Positions 27,829 through 41,100 of a stretch of DNA of 64,000 nt are shown piece by piece; within the stretch, counting starts at the first letter, position 1; each line of letters opens with the position of its first letter. Origin of the DNA: Trichoplax adhaerens. Its lineage: Eukaryota > Placozoa > Uniplacotomia > Trichoplacea > Trichoplacidae. A program made the translations under genes and the position numbers. The notes beneath the pieces are model-generated. The model searched no databases. It was given only the letters and a program-made list of their open reading frames with translations, and was not told the origin of the DNA. The stretch lies in NCBI RefSeq assembly GCF_000150275.1, contig NW_002060945.1, positions 383,872-447,871 of the forward strand, given 5' to 3'.

Positions 27829-28920
27829 ATGGAATTTTTACATAATATGACAAGTAATGAAAATAATTTATCTTCCACCACAGTACCCATTCCATCCCCA
27901 AACGGGCTAACTGTGCAACAAATTCTGCATGTTATCTATGGTATCCTAGCTTTTATTGCTATATTCGGCAATGGCCTTGTCTTTACAATTATTGCTACTT
28001 ATCGACGTGGAAGGATGATACGATCAGGCACCAATTTACTTATCGCCAGTATGGCTATAATGGATATGATGACTGGTATTACGATATATGCTATGCCGAC
28101 ATTTGTTGTCCCAGCAAAGAGTTATCCGTATCCAAAAGATGCTTTAAGTTGCAATATATTTTGTCACATTGTTGCTTCAGAATATTTGCTATTCTATTTT
28201 GGATTTGGTTCTGTTTTAACTGTGACTGCTATCGCAGTAGAGAGATGGATAGCAATATCTAGGCCATTTAGTTACAGAAAAATTGTGACAACTAAAAGGG
28301 TTAAAATTTATATTGTTATTTTATGGATACTTTGCTTGTTCCTATCAATTGATGTTATGCTACAAAATGAATATGTAGCGAACAGTACAATACCGTGTCA
28401 ATTCAACTCATTTGCTAGGCACCAACCTGGAAAAAGTATATTCTTGGCATTAGAGATAATACGCTTATTTTTCCCCGTTCTCTTAACCTTGATCTGTTAT
28501 GCAGATATTGCTAGAAGAACACTATTTTCTAGTAAGGTTGATACCTTAGACCAAAATTCTAATCGTAAAATGAGTATTCGACGTAAATCAAAACGAAAAG
28601 TAACTATTATGTCAGCTATAGCCGCTCTGGCTTTTATTTCATGTTGGTTACCTAATGAGATTTATTTTACTCTCACGGCTTTCAATCAAACTGCCTATGA
28701 TCTTACAACAACTCGCATAACCAAATCATTAATAATATTAAGTTCATGTCTAAGTCCATTTATATATTCTGCTACAAATGAAGAATACAGAAAAGGATTA
28801 AATTCATTACTGAGACCGATCCACCTTATTGATACAGCTGGATGTCAATGTACTATTCAATACTCAGTTCAAATCAGTAGAACTGAAAGTAGCATCAATA
28901 ATATTGCAGTATTAAACTAA
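27829..28920 (+). CDS. Class A G-protein-coupled receptor C, single exon
   Basis: An intact 363-residue receptor, duplicate of receptor B 4.6 kb upstream in the same orientation. The start ATG sits in a strong context (caccATGG). Landmarks are N48 (TM1), D79 (TM2), C112 with C190, ERW at 138-140, CWLP at 272-275 and SPFIY at 309-313. N6 (NMT) is a possible glycosylation site. Differences from B concentrate in the N-terminus, the TM2-TM3 loop (101-110), loop 2 (191-200), the third intracellular loop (241-250) and the C-tail. TM3, TM6 and TM7 are nearly unchanged. This pattern of conserved core and changed outer loops suggests conserved signalling with possibly changed ligand preference, which is inference. 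An AATAAA lies 58 bases past the stop codon. Confidence 0.97.
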   Translation: MEFLHNMTSNENNLSSTTVPIPSPNGLTVQQILHVIYGILAFIAIFGNGLVFTIIATYRRGRMIRSGTNLLIASMAIMDMMTGITIYAMPTFVVPAKSYPYPKDALSCNIFCHIVASEYLLFYFGFGSVLTVTAIAVERWIAISRPFSYRKIVTTKRVKIYIVILWILCLFLSIDVMLQNEYVANSTIPCQFNSFARHQPGKSIFLALEIIRLFFPVLLTLICYADIARRTLFSSKVDTLDQNSNRKMSIRRKSKRKVTIMSAIAALAFISCWLPNEIYFTLTAFNQTAYDLTTTRITKSLIILSSCLSPFIYSATNEEYRKGLNSLLRPIHLIDTAGCQCTIQYSVQISRTESSINNIAVLN

Positions 28921-31900
28921 TGAGTCAGATCAACTAACTATCAGATATGCTTGATTTTAATAGATTAAGGCATTAAAAATAAAAGTCATTACTTTTTCAT
29001 CGTAAAGTTCCAGTATCTACCATTTTGTTATTTCAAGATTTAAGATTCCGAAAATATTAAAGTCTTTCGACCTCACTGTTTCACTGAAATACAGTTAAAG
29101 TGTGTAACAGGATACGCTCCAATTTTCTTTGATTGAAATCGAAATCAAAATGATTTCTTACGCTCATTCTATTGAATCGATATTATTTACTTTTCTTAGC
29201 AATTGTAATTATCAGACTGAAAAGGAATATTTGCCCTGTTAGCTATATATCCTCTAATTGAAAATAGCGATATAAATTAATGGTTGTAATTAGACAGAAG
29301 ACTTTAATATATGTCATCTTGCTACTGTAACACTTGTTAATTTTAACTTGCGAAGATTTTTTGCGGTCTGTAACGTAATACCCTCTTAATCTAGCAATTT
29401 TTGCGATTTTTTTAGATTAAAGCTTAGTGCTGTAACGCTAAGAGTGCAAGCAAATTAGGTAAATGAATGATCTACAGTATATTATAACCTATCAACTGAT
29501 GCAAAATAGAGTTAATAATACAATGCACAAAATAAACCCATTTCACTAAAATCACTTCAAGTGTTTGCATATCCTTGAGTTGGCTATAATTTTCAAAACA
29601 GACATTTTATCTATAATAATTTTCTATAGTCACTACTTAAATGCTATTCAAGTATAATGAAGCATTATACTCGAAAATCCTGCCAGTTTTTATTGCGTGA
29701 TCATCGGTATCATATTAAACAGTGATTGATACGATAATAATAATAAGCGTTCTATTTATTGTCAATTACTGAAGCAGTGCAGTGCTTGCTAATAGGCACA
29801 AATTGAAACCATAAGAACAATACAGAAATCAGAAAGAAGTCATAATTACTTCTGTTACTTTGCCTGATCTTTGTCCAAAGACAGAAGACAATATGATAAA
29901 TTTCTTACAAAAGTACTCTGATAAACATTGCGATGTGCTTCTATCTCTTATATATATAATCCGGCAATATTATATTTTATGATTTCATATACTGTACCTA
30001 CCGATTATACCGCAATAGTTAGTTTTATTGTTTTTTTGGTTTTGATGCAATCGCTGAAGCAATAACAGAACTAAAAATTTCACTATTTCTTAAATTCCTA
30101 CATCGTGAAACTTGTTCTTATTAGCTGATAATGACATTAGTTCCAAGCGCTATTATGCTTTACTGAGGTTAATTATTAAGTAGACAATTTATACTATACA
30201 GTAGCATTTATTATTTTACATTTTGCTGCCTTTCATTAGGATCCAACTACCTACGTATATTAATTTTATATTAGGGCTGATTTATGTCTTGATTATAAAA
30301 AGTATTTTATATTATCCGGCGGTAATTGAAAGTGCAATATCAAATTCTTCTTCTAGTCTAGTTTTCAATGCTATTCTGTAGTAAATATTCATCGATTGTG
30401 CGTTACTGTTAGTACATTAGGCAATGTAAATCACCGTTATTTTAATTGGTCTGGTATTCATAATTGAGTTTCGATGCCGATGTTTATGGCTTTATTATTG
30501 ATAATTAAAACGTTTAGATTTGAAATACGACTCAGAAATATGGAAGCTTTAAGAAATTAAACAGGTAAGTAAGGACATTTTGTAAAGTCTTAACAAAGTA
30601 AAGAAGAGTAATAGTAACTTAGAAAATGCTAAAGCTTTGTAAATGATAAACTACTGTCACAGTCATCAAAATAGCTTAGATATGGAAGTGTCGTTTATGA
30701 TAACATTTTGCTTTGAACTTTTTACGAGTATCAGCTACTACTTTAGGAATTGTTATTGTTAGTAATAACCTAAGTCATTACGGTATTATGATGATATAGT
30801 AATATATTACAAGTATGTAATGAGAACATAGGAGCTTGACAGGGCTTACAGTCGGAGTAGATTTACATATGAAATTGTTTATTACCTCGAATGTCAGTAT
30901 TTGATAATTCAATCGTAAGAACATACTTGTTATTGAAATATGTTAATAGTATAGTAAATATGTTTATAACTACTGAAAGAGTATGTAAGAAGGACTGTGA
31001 TCAATAAAAAGTGATCCAGGTTAAGGCTAACTTGTGTGATAGCTTTATATGGTGTATTGTGTTGAGCGAGTTAGTACTTCGCAAGGATTCCAGCTACAAT
31101 GCCGTAGGCTAGGGAAGTAGTTCTGGTGATTAAAGTAAAGTTTATTATAAGTACTGTGTTGTTTTCTTGTGTCGTAAGAATAGTTCTGGCAACTATTCTG
31201 CCAGTTCTACCCATATAGGAATGTTGCGTTTCTGATCAGGTTTATCAATCCAGTAATCGTATTGGCATACATCAAATTACTTACTTTACCAATGGTCTTA
31301 TTGATCTGTCACAATTTAAACTCTGCGACAAGAAAGTGTGCAGTAAAAGTTTATAAGAAACACTGACTTAAATGCCTTTTTACTAAACGTTAAACACACA
31401 CTGTAAAGTACCGTAAAGATAGAACTTTTATTAGCATAGATATATCTACAACTTTCACCGCACAACGTAAGTCAAGTGTTCCCGTCATATAGGAACTGTC
31501 CAATCTGTAAATAACGATAGTATTATTATTATATCTTACTAGGAGAGATATCTCGAGCTGAGATGTTCCTTATATAGATTTTCTATCAGTAAATATTTTT
31601 AATCTCTTACTCATACTTAATCTTAATTTAAGCATGTGTTTTGTTTAATTCAACTATTACTAGCTAGAACTTGAATCATATTACTACTATCTACACATAA
31701 TAGCAATCAGTATCCACGTTAAAGCATTACTTATCTTACCTAGCACTACAAATATGGATATTTTCCATATTAGCTACTGTACTATTATTGTAGAATATCC
31801 TAACGGTAAGGTAACACCGTAACAAGATCATAAATAGCACGGCTTACCTTGTGTGTAATTCTAAAAAGTCGCTGATTGAAGCAATTTAGACAATCTGCTA

Positions 31901-34900
31901 CGCAATTGGGATCAATTTTAACTATGAACTAGCAATTGCTAGGTAATACTCAACAATAATGAAAAATTAAGGTTCCTGTATTGCGAAATTATGGTAGTCA
32001 TTTTTTAATTTGAGCATTGTTACAAATCGAAATTTGTAACGAGGAAAATATACTGTAGAAACTAGGAGTCTACTGTTGGGTTTGGACCTCCGTGATATTT
32101 ACCTACAATATAACTCTAAATACTCACAACCTCCTATTGTCGAGAGGAATAGTAAAACTACACAAGCTAAACCCAAACTTTATTGAAAGATCCTTCAATT
32201 TATACTAAATCTATACAAACATTACTTATCACTTTATACATAATACTATAAAACTATACACTTATCTATTAAAAGAATGCACAATGTCAAAGTTAAATTA
32301 ATATAAACATTTTCCTAGATAAGTTATCTTATGGAGACTATATTACGACAGCTATGCAAAAGTTACTCTGTAACAAGCATGTACTTGTACTTAGTAAAAT
32401 TTTATTCTATATTCATAGCCAATCATATTGTGAGAAATATCGTCTAATAACCGCACTTTGCATATTCACGAATAGCATAAGTGAGGCTGAATATTAGCTT
32501 AGTTTTTAGTAGGATCCTCAATTTAGACTAATTTTAATAAATTTTGGTATATTTTGTTTACTATCTATTGGAAGGTAGACCTGTGCGATCATAAATTCTT
32601 GCACGATAAATTTATGCAGAATTACGGTATATTTTTGCCAAACATTGATTCTCTGAATCGGAATGCCTTTGGCTTTTCATAAATACAGAACTTAAGATTG
32701 AATGTAAGCGAAGTAAAGCTTAAATTGTATCGACTACTAACCTTAAAGCCTGTAACTAAATCTTTATATTGCGGACCTCTCTTACTTCTTATTGTTCGTA
32801 CTCGTGACCTCAATTTATAATCATATAACATTGTAATCATCGATATTTCAAAATTGCTTGATAATTATTCCTAGCGGCATTTTCTGATTTTAAAATTTTC
32901 GAAGAAACTAAATTTCTTTGTCATCGTAACCTTGCAGTGACTTGTAGCAGCGCTACATACGTTTATTAAAGAAATTGCTAGTAAATATTAGCTGTGAAGC
33001 TACCCATTCCCGGCTAAGGATATATGAATTAGTTAGGTACTTAATTTATAAGAAATCTCAAAGATCAAATTGTGCTTTTATTACAATTAACTTCGTGATA
33101 TATGCATGCTCTAGCGTGCTTTAATATATAGCTTGTAGTCATAAATATTTAAGTCTGGAGTTTATTAAACTAATTTTCTTAATTAATAATAAGTTTTTGA
33201 AAACATTATTTACTCTTGAAGCTGCTCGGAATGATACTGAAAGGTACTTAAGCACGATATTTTATACAAAAATGACTTTAAACATTGAACTCAAAAAGGA
33301 CTCATTCTTGCCTATAGTTACAGCTGGAACCTGTTCTTACGTCGCTGTAGGAAATGTAGAAAGGCAGTGTTTATGCATATTGCATAACATATCCAGACTC
33401 TAGGCTTTGTAATTTTGTGATAGTACGAAATGTAATATTTGCTTGCCAAATAATTCAAGAATTGTTAATTTTGTAATGAAGACTATGAAAATGTGGCAAT
33501 CGTAGCGTCATCAGGGCTAGGAATTACAGTTATACCGAAAAATATACGCTTTCATAAACTTAAAATTTCTAGACTAAAATGTTACTAAAGTCGTAATAAT
33601 AACGAAATGTGACAAATTGCAAATAATACATCATCAAGATGATGTTACATATGTAAACGTGTGCAGTTATACCGTAGAATTATTTTTACTTCTATAACCC
33701 GCTCTACCAACAATAAGGTTCATACGTAGGTACCTCATACCTCAATATACAACAAATTTAAATTCAAATCTGGAGTTGAACGGTAACGTATTTTCGTCTT
33801 GGCTATTTACCGTATTAGCAATATTGTGTGTCTACTACATATTAAGGCAAATGGAATTAGCGAAGTAAAGCGATTTCATCCAATATAATTCAAGAAATAA
33901 AACTAAATATGAAGGCCTTAAATATTTAACAATACTAATTCCAAATTCAGCGAAAATATTTTTAAAAAGGGATTGAAAAAGGAAAATATATTTATGTTGC
34001 ATAGAAAATCATCTGCTGTTGTGCATTGAAAACATTTTATTAGCCGACAAAACCTGAATGATGATTTTATTTATTTATACGAAATATAAATAAAAATATC
34101 TTGTTATTTTTCTCTATTAGGTTGACATTGTATATAAATAATTCAGTATATAGAGTCATAGATTTTCACAAGTCTTTTCAGAAATTTAAAGATAAGCAAT
34201 GCAAATTATTTTTGATACCTTAGACTGCATTTTAAATCATTTAACCGAGATATTGCATATGCTAAACTTCATTTTGTGTCCTATGCGACAGTAGTGATAT
34301 AAAATTTGTTGTATCAAAAGTCATAATGGATACTCCGACATTTATTGTTCAGGATAATTCATTTGTATACGACGTTGTCCCTTAAGAATTTTGGCTTATT
34401 CATATAGTATCATTTTTATCGGAATGATTACTTAATCAACTTTAATCTACAATGCATCATGAACTAAGCTTTCAAGGACTGCAATAACGAATAGACCAAA
34501 GTGCATGACATGACGAAAATAATCACGCATCTCAGGTCTATGATATCTACTCATGTAAATAATAAACGTCGATACACTGGTAAATTTATAAGTATCCGAA
34601 CACTATCTAGAAAAAGCCTATCGAATACTGTAATCGAAAACATGACTGAACATGCCAATTTACATTGAGAATTTAAACTTACATCGGCGAAATTTGCTTA
34701 TCTTATTAATTATCTGTAAGGAGATAACTTTTAGCTAACAGATATACCTGCTATAATTATTAGAGTAATAACTAATTAATTACCAGTACTGGATCAAAGT
34801 CCATCCTCCCAATATCACTATGAAACTCTTAGAAACTACATTATGCACACTGATACAGCAAAACATTTCTCTATTATTATGACCAGAGTTGATAATAATT

Positions 34901-37049
34901 AATAACTGTCTCATTTTGCTGCAGTGTTCAATTATCAAGGAAACACCATTCAGTATCAGCTAGCGACATCACTGTCATATAAGTAGATACTATTGATTTT
35001 TAAAAGACCAGGTATTAGATGCCATGATCACAATCTAATTCTAGCACAATTACGAGATACGTGAGAATGAATCTTTTTTTACAATATCTTTCTGCCTGAA
35101 TCAGAGCTCCTTTGTATATTTAGCTCTACGTAGATACGAAATAAATGTAGCGAATACCAACACAATAAACGATGCTAGGCCTACTATATAAATAAGTACA
35201 GTAATAAAATCATACAAATACTTATACTACTCGAATGTGCACATATACGAAATATTTCGTTAATGTAGAATTGAAAAAATTTACTGCATATTATTGTAAA
35301 TGAATAAATATATACTGGTCTCCTTAATACAGAAGTTCAAAGAATAATTTATTAGTCTATCATGATATTTTGAAGCATTTTGCCACCGTTAGATTAAAAT
35401 AATTAGTTGGTAATCAGTTTTAGTAAGGTAAAAATTGAACATATATATAGGTTAAAATCATTTCTAGCAGTATATGCAGCGGACTTTGGTTAATAATTTA
35501 TTTACATTCTAAGCACCGTTGTTACTTTGGATGAATAGTATAAAGACATCAATTTATCTATAAAATGTGATTTCTGAGCTAATCTTTTCTGATTTCGAAA
35601 ATTAAAGAAAAAAAGATGCTTTATAATATAATTTATAATATTATCCAGCTTGATAAAACAATTACGGAAAATGGTAAAGTTTTTAAATTGCAAAATGTAT
35701 CAGTATGCTTATTGCGAATTCAAATCAGTCAGCTAAAATATATTAATACTGAAAGTAATTAGGAAATTCGAAAGCATAAATAAATTGTAATTGTGATTAA
35801 ATCTTGACGCTATTTGTGGGGAGATCAAGCTATAGTTGACAAAATCGATGATCTTAGGACAAAGGCAGTTTGAAACCAATCGCCTTACCTAGAGGCTATA
35901 GCAGCAATCAACGTTATTAATTATTTGATGTAAGAAATACCTAAAACATACAGCGACAAATGTATATATAATTTCGACAGTAGGATTGGTGCTTATTGTA
36001 GAATTAATAGTGTTGGAAATTGAACAGTGTGTAGGTCTTAATCATTTTTGATGTATCTTTGGATTTTGAGTCAGTTGTGTTTACAGTATAGATATCATTT
36101 AGTAAAAGCCATCTAATCTTAAATGATGCATTGAAGAGAAATCATTTAATTTATCGTTTTAATATAAGTAAATTTTAAAATTTCACAGTTTGGTACGTAA
36201 TTTTCATTTGATATGGAAGAATGAGTATTTTTAAATTCGATATCGATCAGTTTGAAACTTACACTAGCTATCTCGTACATCGAATATCTAGTTTCTATCA
36301 TTATTGCTCAATATTGCGTTAGTTTGCAAGAAAATATTATTCGATATAAATTACTTCTTGCAATTAGATATATTTTGCAATTAATCGTATTCTTAAAACA
36401 CAATTGAACAGCAGATAGAAGCTACAAAGCAGTTCCTACATAGAATAGCTCCTATTAGGTAGAATTAATTGTAAGTAGTTTGGTTAATACGATCATAAAT
36501 ATAACCTTGGTCACTCAAGCATAAGTTAATGCTATAGCATTAAAGTGCCCAGATATGTATATCGTACATAAACATATATGCCAGTAATTTAGAATATATT
36601 ACAGCTTTAAACTGTGATAGCTTCAAGATTGTGTTATAGGACTCCATTTATATTATACAAGCAAATTAATTCGTATAAGCAATATGAGTCAATAGAGCAC
36701 AAACTGCTTATATCTATGTTGTATAAGGGGACACAGTTAATTATATAAATTAAATTGTATTTTAAATGAAAGTAGTATATTGAACTTTCATATTAATCGT
36801 CATAAATCATTTGTCTTATTTGAATCTGGATTGTTAAATACTGCTTGCGATTTGGTATTTGTATGAAATAAATAAATTAAAATGTAGTTTAATCGCTATT
36901 TTAAGATCATATTCGTACTGGATTAGGAATGAAGAAAAAACGCATGTACATTGGTAGCTATTTTCTTTTTTTCAGTTATTTTGAACTGATACAAACAATA
37001 GCTCATTAATTTAAGAAACCGAAGGTGATATTTAGACTGAGCTTGATGA
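28921..37049. other. Intergenic, no gene recognised
   Basis: About 8.1 kb between receptors C and D. A probable polyadenylation signal for receptor C (AATAAA, 28978-28983) is at its left edge. Open stretches at 32622-32840 (minus), 33197-33403 (plus) and 35502-35693 (minus) have no domain I can name. The stretch around 31767-31860 shares short blocks with 44453-44540 (for example ccatattagcta and aacaccgtaacaa), so it may carry remnants of another dispersed element. No RNA gene was seen. Confidence 0.5.
28978..28983 (+). promoter_or_regulatory. Probable polyadenylation signal of receptor C
   Basis: A canonical AATAAA hexamer lies 58 bases after the TAA stop of receptor C, at a plausible distance for a short 3' UTR. 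Such hexamers are frequent by chance in AT-rich DNA. Confidence 0.4.
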
Positions 37050-38192
37050 TTAAAAACGAGTTGACTTGAAATAGAATTGTTCGGGATAAGTATGATCTTT
37101 TTGAAATAATTTTGTATCTACATTGTATCCAAGTTTACAATTTCGAATTTTGTTATTATTCAGCGTTTTTGGAATCGTTGGAAAACTACCAGAGTTTGGA
37201 TATTGATTATTACTTGAATATTTCGTCTCACAGCATAGTTGATTTTTTATTGTTTGGACTGTATGCTGGCGTAGTACTTGATTAAAGTAGCCATAGAGGA
37301 AAGCATTAATAGCAGGATTACTGAATGCAATGTAACGCAAGATCTTGATAACTTTCATAATTTCCTCTAATGTCCAGTTAGGAGGTACTTTATAGCGTAC
37401 AACAAGAAATATCGTAACAAATGGTGTCCAACATGCGATATAAATTCCAACCAGAATAGATAGTGTCTTTGCAGCTCGAACATTTTGTATCCATTGCTTG
37501 CATTGATCATAGGTGGTTAATAGTTTGGCATGATGATGAGCGAGACAATAAATTCTACCGTAAAATAAAATCATTCCTCCACATGGAACGAAATAAAGTA
37601 CAATAAAATAAACCAAGTAATATATGCTTTCATATTGCATTTTGTTAGGATCTACAGTTATACAGTAATCGCGATTTATAGGCCGCCAAATAAAGTATGG
37701 TAGAAATGAAAACAGTATACTAAGTATCCATATCACTACCAGATAAAGAACTACGCGTGTTTTATTAACGATACGGTTGTATAGAAATGGATGAGAAATA
37801 TAAATATATTGATCTAGACTAATAAGAAATAAATGCAGATTGGAATTGATAATAAATGCCAAACCTAAGGTTACACAAATTTGGCAAAAGATAACGTCAA
37901 CGCTACTGGGAGATAATACAAAACGGGGAAATATGTAAAAGGCTGCAAGTAAGATTGCATTAAAGGACATACTGCCAATGATAATATTAGGGTTAGTTCT
38001 ACATTTACGATACCAATAAATGAGAAATATGAGAAATAAATTGGATAGAATCATAACCACGCAAATAAAACCCCAAACATATTGGTCTTCTATTACTTTA
38101 CCAAGCTCCGAAAATCCGTCATTATTATTATTATTGCTATTGCTATTGCTATGAGAAGAGGTATTGTTAGCATTTAATGCAGGAGTAGACAT
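37050..38192 (-). CDS. Class A G-protein-coupled receptor D, divergent, single exon
   Basis: An intact 380-residue seven-transmembrane receptor not closely related to A-C. The N-terminus is Asn/Ser-rich (residues 12-24), encoded by trinucleotide repeats, with a possible glycosylation site at N10. Recognisable class A positions are N51 (TM1, in SN rather than GN), C103 in TM3 with C177 in loop 2, DQY (127-129) in place of DRY, CWTP (254-257) in TM6 and NAFLY (296-300) in place of NPxxY. The usual TM2 aspartate position appears to be N78. CC (320-321) could be palmitoylated. The changes affect the sodium site and both activation switches, so signalling may be atypical, but the long open frame and strong TM pattern argue against a pseudogene. 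The style is closest to aminergic or adenosine-like class A receptors; the ligand cannot be assigned. Confidence 0.94.
   Translation of the reverse strand: MSTPALNANNTSSHSNSNSNNNNNDGFSELGKVIEDQYVWGFICVVMILSNLFLIFLIYWYRKCRTNPNIIIGSMSFNAILLAAFYIFPRFVLSPSSVDVIFCQICVTLGLAFIINSNLHLFLISLDQYIYISHPFLYNRIVNKTRVVLYLVVIWILSILFSFLPYFIWRPINRDYCITVDPNKMQYESIYYLVYFIVLYFVPCGGMILFYGRIYCLAHHHAKLLTTYDQCKQWIQNVRAAKTLSILVGIYIACWTPFVTIFLVVRYKVPPNWTLEEIMKVIKILRYIAFSNPAINAFLYGYFNQVLRQHTVQTIKNQLCCETKYSSNNQYPNSGSFPTIPKTLNNNKIRNCKLGYNVDTKLFQKDHTYPEQFYFKSTRF
38123..38155. repeat. Coding trinucleotide microsatellite in receptor D
   Basis: On the plus strand a run of att units is followed by gct/att alternation. On the coding strand it gives the Asn run and the Ser/Asn alternation near residues 14-24. 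It is likely length-variable between individuals and sits outside the membrane core. Confidence 0.75.
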
Positions 38193-41100
38193 TTTTTATA
38201 AGTTAATAAACGTATTGCGATATTATCTCAGCGGTAATAGTCTTATAAATTTATCTGAATTTTTTTCTATTTTAAATTAGTCTGTATATTACTAACTTCG
38301 GTACCAATTGATTATATTTATGGCAACAACGTATAACACTAGTAATGATATACTGGTAGGAAAAATCTTACAAATCACTCGGTACAGAACGATGAAATGA
38401 CGCCTTCGATATCGTTACCACAACTAGAAAGTAGATTGCAGTTTTAGAATATTGTGAAAGTTAATTCGATCTTTATAACGAGGTATGTTCGCAGTCTTCG
38501 ATTATTACGAAAGTTAATTCGACTTTTATAATGAGGTATCCAGGACGAAATTGAACTGAAGCCTTTTCTTTTTCACAAGTTTTTTAAATTTAGACTAATA
38601 ATAGGATTTTATAGATTAATTCAAAAGTTGCAAATTGCTATCTTCATCTTTCTTTATCATCAATGAACCGTAAACAGAATGAAGGCGGCAAATTTTCAGC
38701 TACCATACATATCGATACATGTTTACGTATATTCACTTGTATATTCTTCTTTCTATTATCTTGGCACGAAGTTTTTTGTAATTATAACGTATGATCAAAA
38801 TTGTAGTATAAACTACAAATATACAATGATTATAGACAATTTCTGATTTAAGAATACTGAAGATCCGCAAGTTTTAGACACAATATACTATCTTCCATTT
38901 AACACAGGGTAATTAGTCTAAGAGAAAAGAGAACAAGAACAAATTACGATTCAATGCTTTAAATTTGATTATTCTTTTTTGTCAGTTGTCTTATAAAGGT
39001 ACAAGTACATTGAATAGATGAAACGCCACATCATATTTCTTTACATTTTCGATTCATTAGAGAGAGAAATAATACTTTTAATTACCACTATATTTCTGTG
39101 TGAAGTTTTTGACATAACGAAATGAGATAATTTTACAATATTTTAAAGTTTTCAACTTCTTCACCTCCAAAGATATTATGATTACTTTTCATGTAAATTT
39201 TGACATCTTACCTTTAAAATGGCATCAAAAATAGATAGAAGGAAGAAAGCTAGACTATCTTTTATTTCTTCTATCTCTTGTCATTCCTTTCTCTTTTTTG
39301 GTAAATAGAAAAGTCTTTGCGATAAGTTAGGCCTTAAATAAAATGTAAGGTAATAAATTGATATTGAGATGAATCATATACGTATACTCTGTCGCATTAG
39401 AAAATAAGAAAAGAACTTGATAATTAATTTTTATCAAATCATACCGATGTATTTCATTAATTTAGCATAGCACTAGAATAATAAAATAACGTGAAGCATA
39501 TATTCACATTTAGTGTTATGTAATAAGATTAAAAATTCGTAACGATTAGGACAATGGAATTGAAAAACGAAAATAAGTCTGGCAAGCACTTTACCTTGAT
39601 ATTACAATAAAGCCCATGGGAACGGTAGAATAAGTAAACTTTTTATGTACAGACAGCAACCATTTAAATTGTAACCACTATTGACTCTGGCTATCATTGG
39701 TTGGGCGTATTTTTTTCTGTTCTGTCTACATAATTCACAATGCAACCTTATTTTTTGTTAAACAAAAGTCGATTCTTTCATCAATAATGCCAGGAATCAA
39801 TCAAAAAGTAGCATAGAAAAATACATTAGCCAATAAAGTTGTTATAATAGCTAATATCATTTTAATGATCATTATAATACTTGAGCATCAAAGGTCTATT
39901 CAATGTGATAAATATACGTTCTAAAATGATGTTATGATCAATGTCATTGGTAACATTGACCTTTGACGATAAAAATGAAATTAAATATGTTCCATAGGCA
40001 TAACAGCGTTCTAAATTGTTTATAATTAATCGATAATAACCCCTTCCTTATCGTTTTCACTAGCATAGCAACTTACAATATATTTGGTATTCAGTTAGGG
40101 TAACTGGTAACAAAATTTTCAATTATTAGAGGTCATTAATACTTCTAACCGTTCTATACATATTAACATCTTTGCCTTAATAAATGATTAAGTAAATTAT
40201 TTCATTTATTACAAGGAAGTAATTTCTCGTCAAGGCCTATAAGATGTTATGAATAATCTTTTTTTCCACATGAATATCCTAGTATTATAATTAATTCATA
40301 ATCTTATAAATAGGTGTAGGTAAGCCTAATTAAAATTAAAATTTTCTTCCTTTTTATCTAGAATTGTCAACGTTCTGCATAAAGGAAAAACAAAAGACTT
40401 TGAAATATTTTTTCATCAAATAATTTTAGGTAAACGTATCAATATAGAATTAGGCAATAGTATAGTATCCTAAAATATTTATGCAATTCATATTAACTCT
40501 TTCAGAATTAGTTTAAGCCTTCAGTATTCACTTTACTGAAAGTCATTATTATTATCTAAGTATACTGCTTGAAGGTTAATCTTTGTAGTTGGTCACTAGG
40601 ACAAATGTCGTATTTTCGATTGTTAGTAATTCGAATTTTTTATTTTTGTCCTTAAAAATCGGTTTTAGTAAATTTTAAACGTCTATTTACTAGATTAAGC
40701 GTACGAATATTGAGTGAGGGACTCACAGTATATAATCAATTGATTACTTCTATGCAGCCATTATTGCTCTATACAAGCACGTCTAGAAGTCATTTTAGAA
40801 AGGTTTTTCTATAGCTTTAGTAATTGCACTGAATTCTTCAAAATTTATGTAATACTAGTAATTTTCGATTATGTTATAAGTCCAAATCAATATAATTATT
40901 ATGCTCGTATATTTAATTTCTGATTGATCCTGAGTTTTAAAAAACTTTAAACATATTTTTAAGCTTTAGAAATTAAATTGAGTCCTCAAATCCCACACTA
41001 AGGTAAACTGTCTCTTGCAAGTGCAAATCAATATGATTATTTTTTATACACAATTTCTGGCTTGATCTTGAGTTTATCACTTTAGATACATCATCTTTAA

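Noticed and set aside
32622-32840. A minus-strand frame with a basic segment (KLRSRVRTIRSKRGPQYK)
   Set aside because: No family was recognised, splice context is weak and there is no neighbouring exon.
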